A stretch of DNA of 64,000 nucleotides, taken from positions 13,764,001 through 13,828,000 of the forward strand of contig CM060734.1 in NCBI GenBank assembly GCA_030704615.1, in the 5' to 3' direction. The notes under the pieces were generated by a model that was not told the DNA's origin, did no database searches, and saw only the letters and a program-made list of their open reading frames with translations. The position numbers were made by a program, and so were the translations under genes. The DNA is from Takakia lepidozioides (taxonomy: Eukaryota; Streptophyta; Takakiopsida; Takakiales; Takakiaceae). Of this stretch, positions 1 to 9,862 are shown one piece after another. Each line of letters begins with the position of its first letter. Position 1 is the stretch's first letter.

Positions 1-611
1 GCATAACGGTCCCCCTTTGTTCTCCCAAAGAACCCTCCACCGATTTGGAACCAGCGGGAATTCCCTTTGGTAGTTGGCAGTCCGGAACAGCTCCCCACTC
101 TTTGGTCGCTTTCCGGCTCGCTCGCTTACTCACTAGTTTTTGGACACCAACGGGCTTGCACCGTTCTCGGGGTTACTACTCCCTATATATACTTCTGTAG
201 CTGTCCGCGGGGGTTTCACAACCAGCCATGCCATTTTATGGCGAACCACCACGAAAACCCTCGACTCCCGGTGATGAGTCGCGGTGAGTCTTGGCCCACT
301 CACCACAGCCACTATGGACCGTGATGAGTCCCAAGACTCCCCACGACTCCCACCACGAGGTCTCCGCCCCCATGGTGAGTCCTATGCCACCCCCACTAAG
401 TCTCGCTAAGCTACCACCACCCCTTGTGGAGCCACCCCCACCGCAACCCGGTGTGCGGGGCTCCACCTAGTGAGTGCCTCCGCCTCCTTGAGTGCCTTGG
501 GCACTCAAGGGTGCTTCAGCCCCCCATACCTATCGCTGCCGCTGCCCCCACCACAGGGGCAGCCCCTCATGTGTCCCGACCCCCTGCCCTCAAGGCAAAG
601 GGCCGCGACAG
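1..611. other. left flank, no gene recognised
   Basis: I see no supported gene. The stretch from about 270 to 480 is rich in short GTGAGTC/ATGAGTC and CCCAC(C) motifs. Similarity to the second gypsy copy in this window starts abruptly at about 611, just before the RT catalytic motif. This is therefore a breakpoint, and the first 40 or so codons of the long reading frame that begins at 492 are unrelated to the element. Confidence 0.5.
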
Positions 612-3065
612 GTGGAGTTTGCTCGGTGCTACATAGATGACATCATCATCTTTAGTGCTACGGTGGAAGAGCATGAGAGACACCTTCAGGGGGTATTTGA
701 GCGCTTGAGGACGCACGGATTGAAGTTACATCCGGGCAAGTGCAAGTGTTTCCACAACCAGATTGAGTATCTGGGCCACATGATATATCCTGGAGGATTG
801 GGGGTACAGCAGACTAAGGTAGAGTCCATTGCACAGGTTCCACGCCCCACGGATGTGAGCCGAGTTCGAGCTTTCATGGGGTTAGCAAACTATTATAGAC
901 GGTTTGTTAAGGGATTTAGTGCCATTGCAAAGACTCTAACCAAGCTGACCAAGGTGGACCAGGAGTGGCAGTGGGAAGATGAGCAAGAACAAGCTTTTCA
1001 AGAGCTCAAGGCGAGGTTGACCTCGGCGCCCATCTTGAGACGACCTATCAGGGGGCGTCCTTTTCAGCTGCACACAGATTGGAGCATGCTGGGGCTTGGA
1101 GCGGTGCTCACACAGGTGGATGATGAGGGAAGAGAGTTCGTAGTGGCTTATGCTAGCCGCTCGAACAATGCTGCAGAGTCTAAGTATAGCTCATATGAGG
1201 GAGAATGCTTAGCGGCAGTGTGGGCCGTGGCACACTTCAGGTGCTATCTATACGGCAATCTCTTCACTCTTGTCACGGATCACCAACCACTCAAGTGGTT
1301 GATGGAGTCAGACAAGCTTACGGGGAAGCTTGCACGGTGGGCACTCATCCTTCAAGAGTATGACTTTCAGGTTGTGCATCGATCGGGTTTGGTCAATCGC
1401 AATGCAGATGGGTTGAGTCGCAATCCATGCATGAGCCAACAGGATGACATTGGAGCTCGGTGGCATGGTGAGACGGACGAGGAGATGGTGCTCGGATGGC
1501 ATGCATCCGCATTTCTGTGTATCTTGGCAGCGGAAGGCCAGGTTGGACCTGCAACAGGGATGACTGTAGATCAAGTGTCTGAGGACCCTGAGGCCAGCAA
1601 TGAGCAAGGTGGCGCCAAAGATATACATGAGGATTCAGTTGTGTTGGACTACCTCCGCACTGGAGACACTGCAGCCACTGTGACTGCCAAGGAGAGGGAT
1701 CGGATCCTACAACAAGCCAAGAGGTTCAAGTGGGAGGGGACACACCTGCTCCGAGTGTGGGAGGATGGTCAAGTGAGGATTGTGCCTCACCCAACACAGC
1801 GGGCACGGTTAGTGCGGCATGCCCATGAGGAGTTGGGGCATTTTGGGGTGCGACGCACTCATAGTCTACTGCAGGGGAAGTATTGGTGGCGTGGTATGCA
1901 CACAGAGGTGCAACAATTTGTGGCTAGGTGCATGGTGTGTGACAGGGTGCATGCTTCATTCAACGCCCTTACTCCACAATTGCACCCTCTTCCGATCATG
2001 GGATTGGGCTACAGGTGGAGTCTTGACTTTGCAGGGCCGTTGCCACTGACCATGCGCCACAACAAGTACGTGTTGGTGATGGTGGAGCACTTCTCCAAGT
2101 GGATTGAATTGGTTCCATTGCCTGATAAGGCTAGTGAGGGAGCTGCGTATGCATTCTTGGATTGTGTGCTTAGCCGATTCGGTGCTCCAGCTGAGGTACT
2201 CACGGACCAAGGGAGAGAGTTCTTGGGGGAGTTTCAGGCTTTGTGTGACAAGGCCTTGATAGACCACCGCACCACTTCTCGGGATCATCCTGAGGCCGAT
2301 GGCTTGGCAGAGAGAGTTGTTCAGACAGTAAAGAGGGGTTTGCGCAAGTATGGCTTGCAGAAGGGACACCTAGGAGATTGGGACCTTCAGTTACCCTGGT
2401 TAGCCATGGGCTACAGGTTCAGCAAGCAAGCATCACTTGCCTCCTTCTCACCATACTTTCTTCTCTTTGGCCGAGAGCCGGATTTGCCTACATCCATTCG
2501 CAGAGAAGCTGCTACAGTTCTTAACCTTGACGATCCAGACGTGTGGGCACGTGCATGTGAGCAGTGTGCAGAGTTGTTCAAGAGAGTCATGCCCATGGCT
2601 TTCGAGAACCTTGCCATTGCACAACACCGTGATACGTTGAGGTATGCTACCATACGTGGTGGGGGCTATCGTCCTGGGGTTCGGAGATTCAACCCTGGTG
2701 ACTATGTCTATCTACAGCAGACTGCTCCTACGACCCTGGATGTGACTGCAGGACGTGTTATTTTGAGGGTTCGAGAGGTCTTGCCCTCAGGCGTCTTGGT
2801 CTTGGAGGGTCGGGATGGCATAACTTGGAAGGACCATGTGCGTAATTGTGCGCCATGTCACCTTCCGAATGTCGATGGCAGGATTGACCCAAACCTGGCA
2901 GTGGTATCTGCAAGTTTGAGGTGCATGTTGTGTGGGTCTGCTAAAGGGGCAGCCACCATGCTGGTGTATGATCGATGCTCTAGAGGTTGGCATATGGGAT
3001 GCTTGACTCCACCTCTTGAGATGGTTCCAGATGGGGATTGATTATGTCCACATTGCATTGGATAG
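612..3065 (+). pseudogene. 5'-truncated Ty3/gypsy pol: RT end, RNase H, integrase, PHD finger (copy 1)
   Basis: One long open frame (492-3041) holds the end of reverse transcriptase with the catalytic YIDD (frame residues 47-50). It continues into RNase H (LHTDWSMLG, YEGECLAAVW, TDHQPLKWL) and integrase. The integrase has an HHCC zinc site (HEELGHFG ... CMVCDR) and a DDE core (SLDFAGP, LTDQG, HPEADGLAE). The C-terminus is a PHD-type zinc finger. Two changes damage the finger relative to the second copy at 6.7 kb: a zinc-ligand Cys is Tyr (LVYDRC versus LVCDRC), and a Trp codon is TGA at 3039-3041, seven codons before the original stop at 3063-3065. Gag, protease, methyltransferase and most of RT are missing. 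Family assignment is firm; activity is not expected. Confidence 0.9.
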
Positions 3066-3324
3066 TGGGAGTGGATACAACCATGGAAGGCTAACAAGAA
3101 ACGCAAGGCCTAGCTACTAGGAGACCTTGAACACACGAGATTCTGGCTCAAGTTCACAGATTGCAAGACGGCGACTAACGATGGGGCTACTCTTGTACCC
3201 AGCCTCTTGGTCTATAGAGTTTGAGTACAATAGGGACAGTGATAGAGGACTTAGTACGGCTGTGGCTATTACATCTTGTAGCTATCTGGAGGTAGAGGGA
3301 CCTATCCACCAGCTAGGGGGGCGA
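3066..3324 (+). other. 3' untranslated part of copy 1 with a polypurine-tract candidate
   Basis: This non-coding tail is recognisably the same as the one downstream of the PHD stop in the 12-kb element (6471-6728, other strand). It ends in the purine-rich AGCTAGGGGGGCGA (3311-3324), immediately before the terminal repeat block. That is the expected position and composition for a plus-strand primer (polypurine tract). The assignment is inferred from position and conservation in both copies. Confidence 0.5.
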
Positions 3325-3855
3325 TTGTGGCAGACTACTTTATTGTGCATATATGTGTGGTGTGGTTTGGTCAGCGATGTAGTTGTGTAACGATATGTAT
3401 GCGCACGACAGCTGTCAAGTTAAATAAGCACAGTGTGAAAACAGCTAGAATAAAACTAGTTATTTGTATTTAACACTTGGATTTAGGTCAAGTGTTAAAT
3501 CAGGTGTCAAGTTTAGTTTGACACCTGGTCCGTCTTATCTTCAGGAGAGCGGCAGTCGCGCAGCTCATCTCTCTCGAGTTGAGCCTGCGCGACCGAGCTC
3601 CTTCATCGCTTCAGATCTGAGTGTGCTTATGATGAGAGTGTAGGTTGTTGTGGGGTGGAGTCCCCATAGCTTGGGGTGCCCCTGGCTCGACTATTATCTT
3701 AAAGAGTGATGCTGTTGGATTCATGTTGTTTTCTTGTGTAAACAGTGCGTTTTCCTAGTTTTCTTATCATTATGGCAGACTACTTTATTGTGCATATATG
3801 TGTGGTGTGGTTTGGACAGCGATGTAGTTGTGTAGCGATATGTATGCGCACGACA
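3325..3855 (+). repeat. B1-A2-B2 terminal repeat block of copy 1
   Basis: B1 (3325-3410) and B2 (3770-3855) are both 86 bp and differ at about three positions. Between them lies a GC dinucleotide (3411-3412) and A2 (3413-3769, 357 bp, TGTCAAG...TTATCA). The B1/A2 joint makes the palindrome GACAGCTGTC (3407-3416). The 12-kb element has the same order and the same joint, although its A sequence is clearly diverged (327 bp). The arrangement is therefore a property of the family and not an accident of one copy. Confidence 0.8.
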
Positions 3856-4205
3856 ATGGGGATATCATCAAAGTTGGAATTGTACCAAATGTCATTCTGA
3901 ACACTGCCCTGGCAGCTCTGAAAAAGGGGAAAGAGGTCCGTGGCGACATCTTCAAAGCTGGAATTGTACCGAATGTCATTCTGAACCATACCCTGGTGGA
4001 CATGTATGCAAATTGTGGGTGCATCGAGCCCTGGAGTAGGGCAAAGAGGTGCATGGGGATATCATCAAAGCTAGAATTGTACCAAATGTCATTATGAACA
4101 TTGCCCTAGCAGCTCTGGAAAAGGGCAAAGAGGTCCATGGCGACATTGTCAGAGCTGCAATAGTACCAAATGTCATTATGAACAATACCCTCATAGAGAG
4201 AGATG
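3856..4205 (+). pseudogene. tandem fragments of a pentatricopeptide-repeat (PPR) gene
   Basis: A reading frame at 3828-4097 contains GIVPNVILN twice, plus GKEVRGDIFKAG and LVDMYANCG, which are typical of plant organellar RNA-binding PPR proteins. At the DNA level a core ending in ...GTACCAAATGTCATT occurs four times (about 3877, 3967, 4077 and 4167), with a long spacer in the middle, so the piece has been duplicated internally. Later units are frameshifted. The gypsy terminal repeat ends at 3855 directly against PPR sequence, so the element appears to have inserted into it. No full PPR array or start is present, so this is a captured or broken fragment. Confidence 0.65.
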
Positions 4206-4255
4206 ACTCCGGCTTGCAGCCGGCGTAACTAAGTGCCACTTCACCTTGCGGCTGT

Positions 4256-5235
4256 CGAATGGCTTTTACTCACCCATCCCTTCACTATCCGAGGTCGGAA
4301 CTCCAAGATAGAAGAGTTGGATATCTCTATGCACTCAGCCCGCTCAGAACAATCAGTCATGACCTACAGCTAGTGTATCATGGTAGTGCTTCCTGTTTGT
4401 ATTCCTTCTTGCCTTCATGTCAGCAAGTTATCTTACTGTTTATATTTAAGTATCAGATTGCTTCGGCAATCCACCAGGTTCCAATCACTTTTCCATTCAT
4501 TCCACAGCTTCCCTCAGGTCTCTCTACACAATGTGAGTATGGAATATGTATCAGATTAAGTTATATCAAGTAACAGGCTGTAGCCATGGTATCTCTAATC
4601 TGCTCTACAGTTTCACCCTACAGCTTTGCATGTATCAAGCATCTACAGATCATCTCTCCTCCTTCACTGTGCTCTCCATTCTTGCTCCCGTTCGTGCACT
4701 TCGCCTGATCTCCTCTACTGATGACCAAGAAGTGCTCTCTCAGAAGTGTCCCCCATGTTGCTGCTATGCCTAATTTATCTGCAAGCTATTCTAACCGCCT
4801 AACTAACTAACTGTCACCCAAGAAGTAAGCACGTTCCCTATGCAGATGTCGTTCCCACACAGTCATTTTCTGCAAATGATAACCGTTCCCTATGTACGTT
4901 GTGATGGGCTGTGCCAAGCTGCTGTGCCGAGCTGTGACTGGTTGTGTCGGACTGTGTTGGGCTATGACTGGCTGTGTAAAGCTGTGTCGGGCTGTGTCGT
5001 GCTGTGACTGGCTGTGCGAAGCTGTGTCGAGCTGTGATAGACTGTGATAGGCTGTGATTGACTGTGACAGACTGTGTAAGGCTGTGTCGGGCTGTGGAAG
5101 ACTGTGCAACCTTGTGTACCACCCCCTAAGCCTGTGTTGGTCTAAGTCTACCATCGTAGGTCTGCGCAAAAATTAAGGGTACCCCATAGAACCCGAAAAA
5201 CTGTCTAAGTCCCAGATAGCCCTCTAACAGCGGCT
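4256..5235 (+). repeat. LTR-like dispersed repeat, copy a, with GGCTGTG array
   Basis: The segment matches 32345-32967 in the same orientation. Both start at GGCTTTTACTCACCC, pass through a tandem GGCTGTG(A/T) array (here about 4905-5110), and end in ...GCCCTCTAACA. Homology starts and stops at these points, which suggests a mobile-element terminus such as an LTR. I see no coding domain attached to it. Array length and middle sequence differ between copies. The short GC-rich stretch 5236-5357 has no recognisable feature. Confidence 0.55.
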
Positions 5236-5357
5236 ATTGCCCCCTTTCGAGGGTCGGCCCTATAAAGTTAGGGGGTTGCCCGGAGGGCACCCCGGGGACC
5301 TAGGGTAGGTGGTTTGGGGAGGGTACTCCAGGGGGTACCCCTGGGGTAGAGGCGGAG

Positions 5358-5803
5358 TCAAGAGGTCAAAGAGGTATGCGACTCAAGTTGTCTTTTGTTG
5401 GTGATAATAGCAGTGAGGGAACGGAGTGCCGTCCTGTAGATAGCTTTAAAACATTTGTGGATAGGGATAAGTGGGATTTTGAAGTTATTGTGAAGGGCAG
5501 AGATACTGGCATTGTGTATTCCACCCCGTGTGCCAGCTGTAATGACTATTAGGGGGCCGGTAGACCAACCATGACGGCGAATAGCTTGAATGAGTGGGAC
5601 ATATTTTTGGCGTTTTTCAAGTATGGAGGAGGGGGGGTAGCGGTCATTACAGTATGTAAACTCAATGAAGTGTGTAGTGAATTCAGGGGATGGTATGCTA
5701 GGAGGTGAGGTGCCGATAGGCAACCCGAGCACCAGGAGGATGTCGGGGCAGAGTCGGGCAGGGCATGCGCAGGGGAAGCGGGGTCTACACGAGCATGGTA
5801 GTA
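5358..5803 (-). pseudogene. C-terminal piece of a LINE ORF, severed from the part at 17.84-20.3 kb
   Basis: The minus-strand frame contains WLLPCSCRPRFPC, EFTYCNDRYPP, VITAGTRGGIH and LTAIITNKRQLE, which I recognise as the conserved tail that follows the RNase H region in some LINE-type proteins. The frame continues exactly from the LINE piece beyond the 12-kb insertion. There the chain ends ...PPDHTVATWL, and here it resumes at WLLPC. The first residues of the open frame at the junction (5808-5882) come from the inserted element and not from the LINE. Confidence 0.7.
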
Positions 5804-5807
5804 GCCA

Positions 5808-6470
5808 TGTCGTGCGCATACATATCGCTACACAACTACATCGCTGTCCAAAAACCACACAACACATGTGCACACCACACACTAGTATACCACTAGTCCA
5901 CCACTAGTCCAACCACTAGGCTACAACTAGTCAGTCACTAGGCTGCCACTATGCTGCCCACTATGGCAGTCACTAGTCCACACAATGATAAAGAAGAAGA
6001 ATACAAGCACAAGCTCATGTGAGCTCACAAAGCTGAAGCATAAACTCATGCATATATAACCTCATCACTCAAATACAAGTCAAGCCAAGTGCACCCCACG
6101 CCATGGGGAATCCACACTACGGCGCCATAGCTAGGCGCGGTGAGGCTCAACTCGAGAAAGATGAGCCTTCCGCGCTTGCCGTGAAGATAACCACTCCAGG
6201 GCCTAAATCTGCCTTGACCCCTGGATTGACACTTGGGCCAATCCCAAATGTCAATATGTAAAAGCTAGCTATTTCCTAGCTAATTTCACACTAGTGGTAA
6301 AATAAGTTGACAGCTGTCGTGCGCATACATATCGCTACACAACTACATCGCTGTCCAAAAACTACACAACACATGTGCACACCACACACTAGTATACCAC
6401 TAGTCCAACCACTAGGCTACAACTAGGCTGCCACTATGCTGTCCACTATGGCAGTCACTAGTCCACACAA
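5808..6470 (-). repeat. B2-A2-B1 terminal block (3' end) of the 12-kb element
   Basis: In + coordinates B2 is 5808-5985 (178 bp), A2 is 5986-6312 (327 bp), a GC dinucleotide is 6313-6314, and B1 is 6315-6470 (156 bp). B1 and B2 are near identical. The length difference comes from the number of CACTAGTCC-like units in their middle. The B1/A2 joint is the palindrome GACAGCTGTC (6309-6318). B1 abuts the polypurine tract on one side, and B2 abuts the LINE target on the other. Confidence 0.85.
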
Positions 6471-6728
6471 TTGGCCCCCTAGCTGGTGCTTAGGTCCCTC
6501 TAAGTCCAGGTAGCCACAAGATGTGATAGTGACCATAGCCTCACTAAGTCCTCCACCACTATCCCTACTACACTCAAACTCGATAGATCAAGAGGCCGGG
6601 TGCAAGAGTTGCCCCATCGTTAGTCGCCGTCTTGCAACTGTGAACTTGAGCTTGGGATCTCATGTATTGACTCCTATGAGCTTGGCCTCCCATGTCTTGT
6701 TAGCTGCCTCCAGTCATGTCCACTGCCA
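6471..6728 (-). other. 3' untranslated region and polypurine tract of the 12-kb element
   Basis: On the sense strand the tract AGCTAGGGGGCCAA (revcomp of 6471-6484) lies directly before B1, matching copy 1. The rest links it to the PHD stop codon (6729-6731). There is no coding feature. Confidence 0.5.
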
Positions 6729-8404
6729 CTATCCCAAGCAGCGTGGACACAACCAATCTCCGTCAGGAACCTTCTCAAGAGGTGGTGTCAAGCATCCCAT
6801 ATGCCAACCCCTTGAGCATCGATCACACACCAGCATGGTGGCTGCCCCTTTGGCAGACCCACAGAGCATGCACCTCAAACCTGCAGGTACCATTGCCAAG
6901 TTTGGGTCAACTCTGCCATCGACATTGGGAAGGTGACATGGCGCACAATTACGCACATGGTCCTTCCAAATCATGCCATCCCGACCCTCCAAGATCAGGA
7001 CCCCTGAGGGCAACACCTCTCGAACCCTCAGAATAACACGCCCTGCAGTAACATCCAGAGTCGTAGGAGCAGTCTGCTGCAAATAAACATAGTCACCAGG
7101 GCTAAACCTCCGAACCCCAGGACGATATCCTCCACCACGTATAGTAGCATACCTCAACGTATCACGGTGTTGTGCAATGGCAAGGTTCTCAAAAGCCATG
7201 GGCATGACTTTCTTGAACAACTCTGCACGCTGATCACATACATGTACCCACACGTCCGGATCGTCAAGGTTAAGGACTTGAGCAGTGTCCCTACGAAATG
7301 GTTGCAGGCAAATCCGGCTCTCGGCCAAAGAGAAGGAAATATGGTGAGAAGGAGGCAAGTGATGCTTGTTTGCTGAACCTGTAGCCCATGGCTAACCAAG
7401 GAACCTGAAGATCCCAATCTCCTAGGTGTCCCTTCTGCAAGCCATACTTGCGCAACCCCTCTTCACCGTCTGAACAACTCTCTTTGCTAAGCCATCGGCC
7501 TCAGGATGATCCCGAGAAGTGGTGCGGTGGTCTATCAAGGCTTTATCACACAAAGCCTGAAACTCCCCCAAAAACTCTCTCCTTGGTCCGTGAGTACCTC
7601 AGCTGGAGCACCAAATCGGCTAAGCACACGATCCAAGAATGCATACGCAGCCCCCTCACTAGCCTTGTCAGGCAATGGAACCAACTCAATCCACTTGGAG
7701 AAGTGCTCCACCATCACCAACACATATCTGTGGTGGCGCATAGTCAGTGGCAACGGTCCTGCGAAGTCAAGACTCCACCTGTAGCCCAATCCCATGATTG
7801 GTAAAGGATGCAACTGTGGTGTAGGGGCGTTGAATGAAGCATGCACCCTGTCACACACCATGCACCTAGCCACGAACTGTTGCACCTCTGTATGCATACC
7901 ACGCCACCAATACTGCCCCTGCAATAAACTGTGAGTGCGTCGCACTCCAAAATGCCCCAACTCCTCATGGGCATGCCGCACTAACCGTGCACGCTGTGTG
8001 GGGTGAGGCACAATCCTCACCCGACCATCCTCCCACACTCGAAGTAGGTGTATCCCCTCCCACTTGAACCTCTTGGCTCGTTGCAGGATCCGATCCCTCT
8101 CCCTGGCAGTCACAATGGCTGCCGTGTCTCCCATGCGGAGGTAGTCCAACACAGCCGAATCCTCATGTATATCTCTGGCACCACCTAGCTCATCACTAGC
8201 CTCAGGGTCCTCAGACACTCCGTCTACAGTCATCCCTGTTGTAGGTCCAATCTGACCTCCTGATGCCAAGATACACAAAAATGCAGATGCGTGCCATCCC
8301 GGCACCATCTCCTCGTCCGTCTCACCATGCCACCGAGCTCCAGTGTCATCCTGCTGGCTCATGCATGGATTGCGACTCAATCCATCCGCATCCCGATTGA
8401 CCAA
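6729..8404 (-). pseudogene. integrase with C-terminal PHD finger (Ty3/gypsy pol 3' part)
   Basis: The frame 8404-7535 carries the HHCC zinc domain (HEELGHFGVRR ... CMVCDRVH) and the first catalytic Asp (SLDFAGP) and second (LTDQG). After a frameshift near 7560 the third catalytic residue (HPEADGLAK) and the end of the core lie in another frame. The frame 7358-6729 holds the integrase C-terminal domain (RRFSPGDYVYL). It ends in a complete C4HC3 PHD finger: CMLC, CDRC, WHMGC, CPRC at the extreme C-terminus. PHD fingers commonly read histone H3 tails, so this finger could steer integration. That role is inference by analogy with integrase chromodomains. Confidence 0.88.
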
Positions 8405-9862
8405 ACCGGTCGATGCACAACCTGAAAGTCATACTCCTGGAGTATAAGTGCCCACCGTGCAAGCTTCCCCGTAAGCTTGTCTGACTCCATCAACCACTTG
8501 AGTGGCTGGTGATCCGTGACAAGGGTGAAAAGATTGCCGTATAGATAGCACCTGAAGTGTGCCACGGCCCACACTGCAGCTAAGCACTCTCCCTCATATG
8601 AGCTGTACTTAGCCTCTGCAGCGTTGTTCGAGCGGCTAGCGTAAGCCACTACGAACTCTCTTCCCTCATCATCCACCTGTGTGAGCACCGCTCCAAGCCC
8701 CAACATGCTCCAATCCGTATGCAGCTGAAAGGGACGCCCCCTGATAGGTCGTCTCAAGATAGGCGCAGAGGTCAACCTCGCCTTGAGCTCTTGAAAAGCT
8801 CGTTCCTGCTCATCTTCCCACTGCCACTCCTGGTCCACCTTGGTCAGCTTGGTTAGAGCCTTTGCAATGGTACTAAATCCCTTGACAAACCGTCTATAAT
8901 AGTTTGCCAACCCCATGAAAGCTCAAACTCGGCTCACATCCGTGGGGCGTGGAATTTGTGCAATGGCCTCTACCTTAGTTTGTTGTACTCCCAATCCTCC
9001 AGGATATATCATGTGACCCAGATACTCAATCTGGTTGTGGAAAAACTTGCACTTCCCCGGATGCAACTTCAATCCGTGCGCTCTCAAGCGCTCCAATACC
9101 ACCTGAAGGTGTCTCTCATGCTCCTCCATCGTAACACTAAAGATGATGATGTCATCTATGTAGCACCGAGCAAACGTCCACCCCTGCTAGAATCCTATCC
9201 ATGACTCTCTGAAACTCTGCAGGAGCATTCTTAAGCCCAAATGGTAAGAACCGCCACTGGTATAGGCAATCCTTGCCGTGCTCATTGATCCCCCAGAATG
9301 CCGTCTTCTGCTTGTCCGCCTCCTTGATTGGCAACTGGTGATATCCGGATTGTAAATCGAAAGTGCTAAAGGCCTTAGCATGCCCGATGGCATCAAAGAT
9401 CTCCTCTGGTGTTGGCATGGCATACTTATCGGACTTGGTCTGACGATTTACAGGCCGGTAATCACCGCACATACGTCTCTCCGTCCAATTGCCATAGACA
9501 TCCTTCTTGGTTGGCATCACTGTGGCTGAAGCATACTCTCCACCAGAGAGCTCCACCAAACCTGCCTCCCAGAGATCTTGAGTCCTCATCTGAATCAAAG
9601 ACCTCTCCATGTCACTGTATCTATAGGGTCTCCGAAAGATTGGCGTGTCAGTGGCCAACTCAATACGGATCTCTTGACCCTTCAGTGCTCCCAAGTCCTT
9701 CAAACTGAAGGCAAAGCAATTCCTGTAAGCCCTCAGGAACCGCCGTATACGTCGTCTCTCTCCTCCGGTGACAATGGGTCCAATGTCAGGCTCCCAATTG
9801 TCCTCCGTAACTACAACCTTAAGTATAGTGGGCTTAGAGGTAGAGGACGCGTCCCGTGGTTG
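8377..9862 (-). pseudogene. reverse transcriptase and RNase H (Ty3/gypsy pol)
   Basis: RT begins after a linker in frame with the upstream methyltransferase. It shows MCGDYRPVN, FSTFDLQSGYHQLPI (motif A Asp) and LPFGLKNAPAEFQ (motif B). A frameshift near 9185 puts the catalytic YIDD (codons 9151-9162) in another frame. Downstream, MGLANYYRRFVKGFS and the RNase H motifs LHTDWSMLG, YEGECLAAVW and TDHQPLKWL follow at 8916-8377. The linker before RT is interrupted by TAG at 9863-9865, between Ala and Gln codons, probably a former CAG. Domain order and motifs are standard for gypsy. Confidence 0.9.

Noticed and set aside
268-372. GTGATGAGTC repeats resembling the CUGAUGA part of a hammerhead ribozyme
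   Set aside because: The conserved GAAA strand and a closing stem with a cleavage site are missing; the motif is just a short GTGAGTC repeat.
5986-6312. Simple reading: A alone is the LTR
   Set aside because: It leaves the second B copy between the 3' A and the target site unexplained, and the target duplication lies outside B2 and not outside A2.
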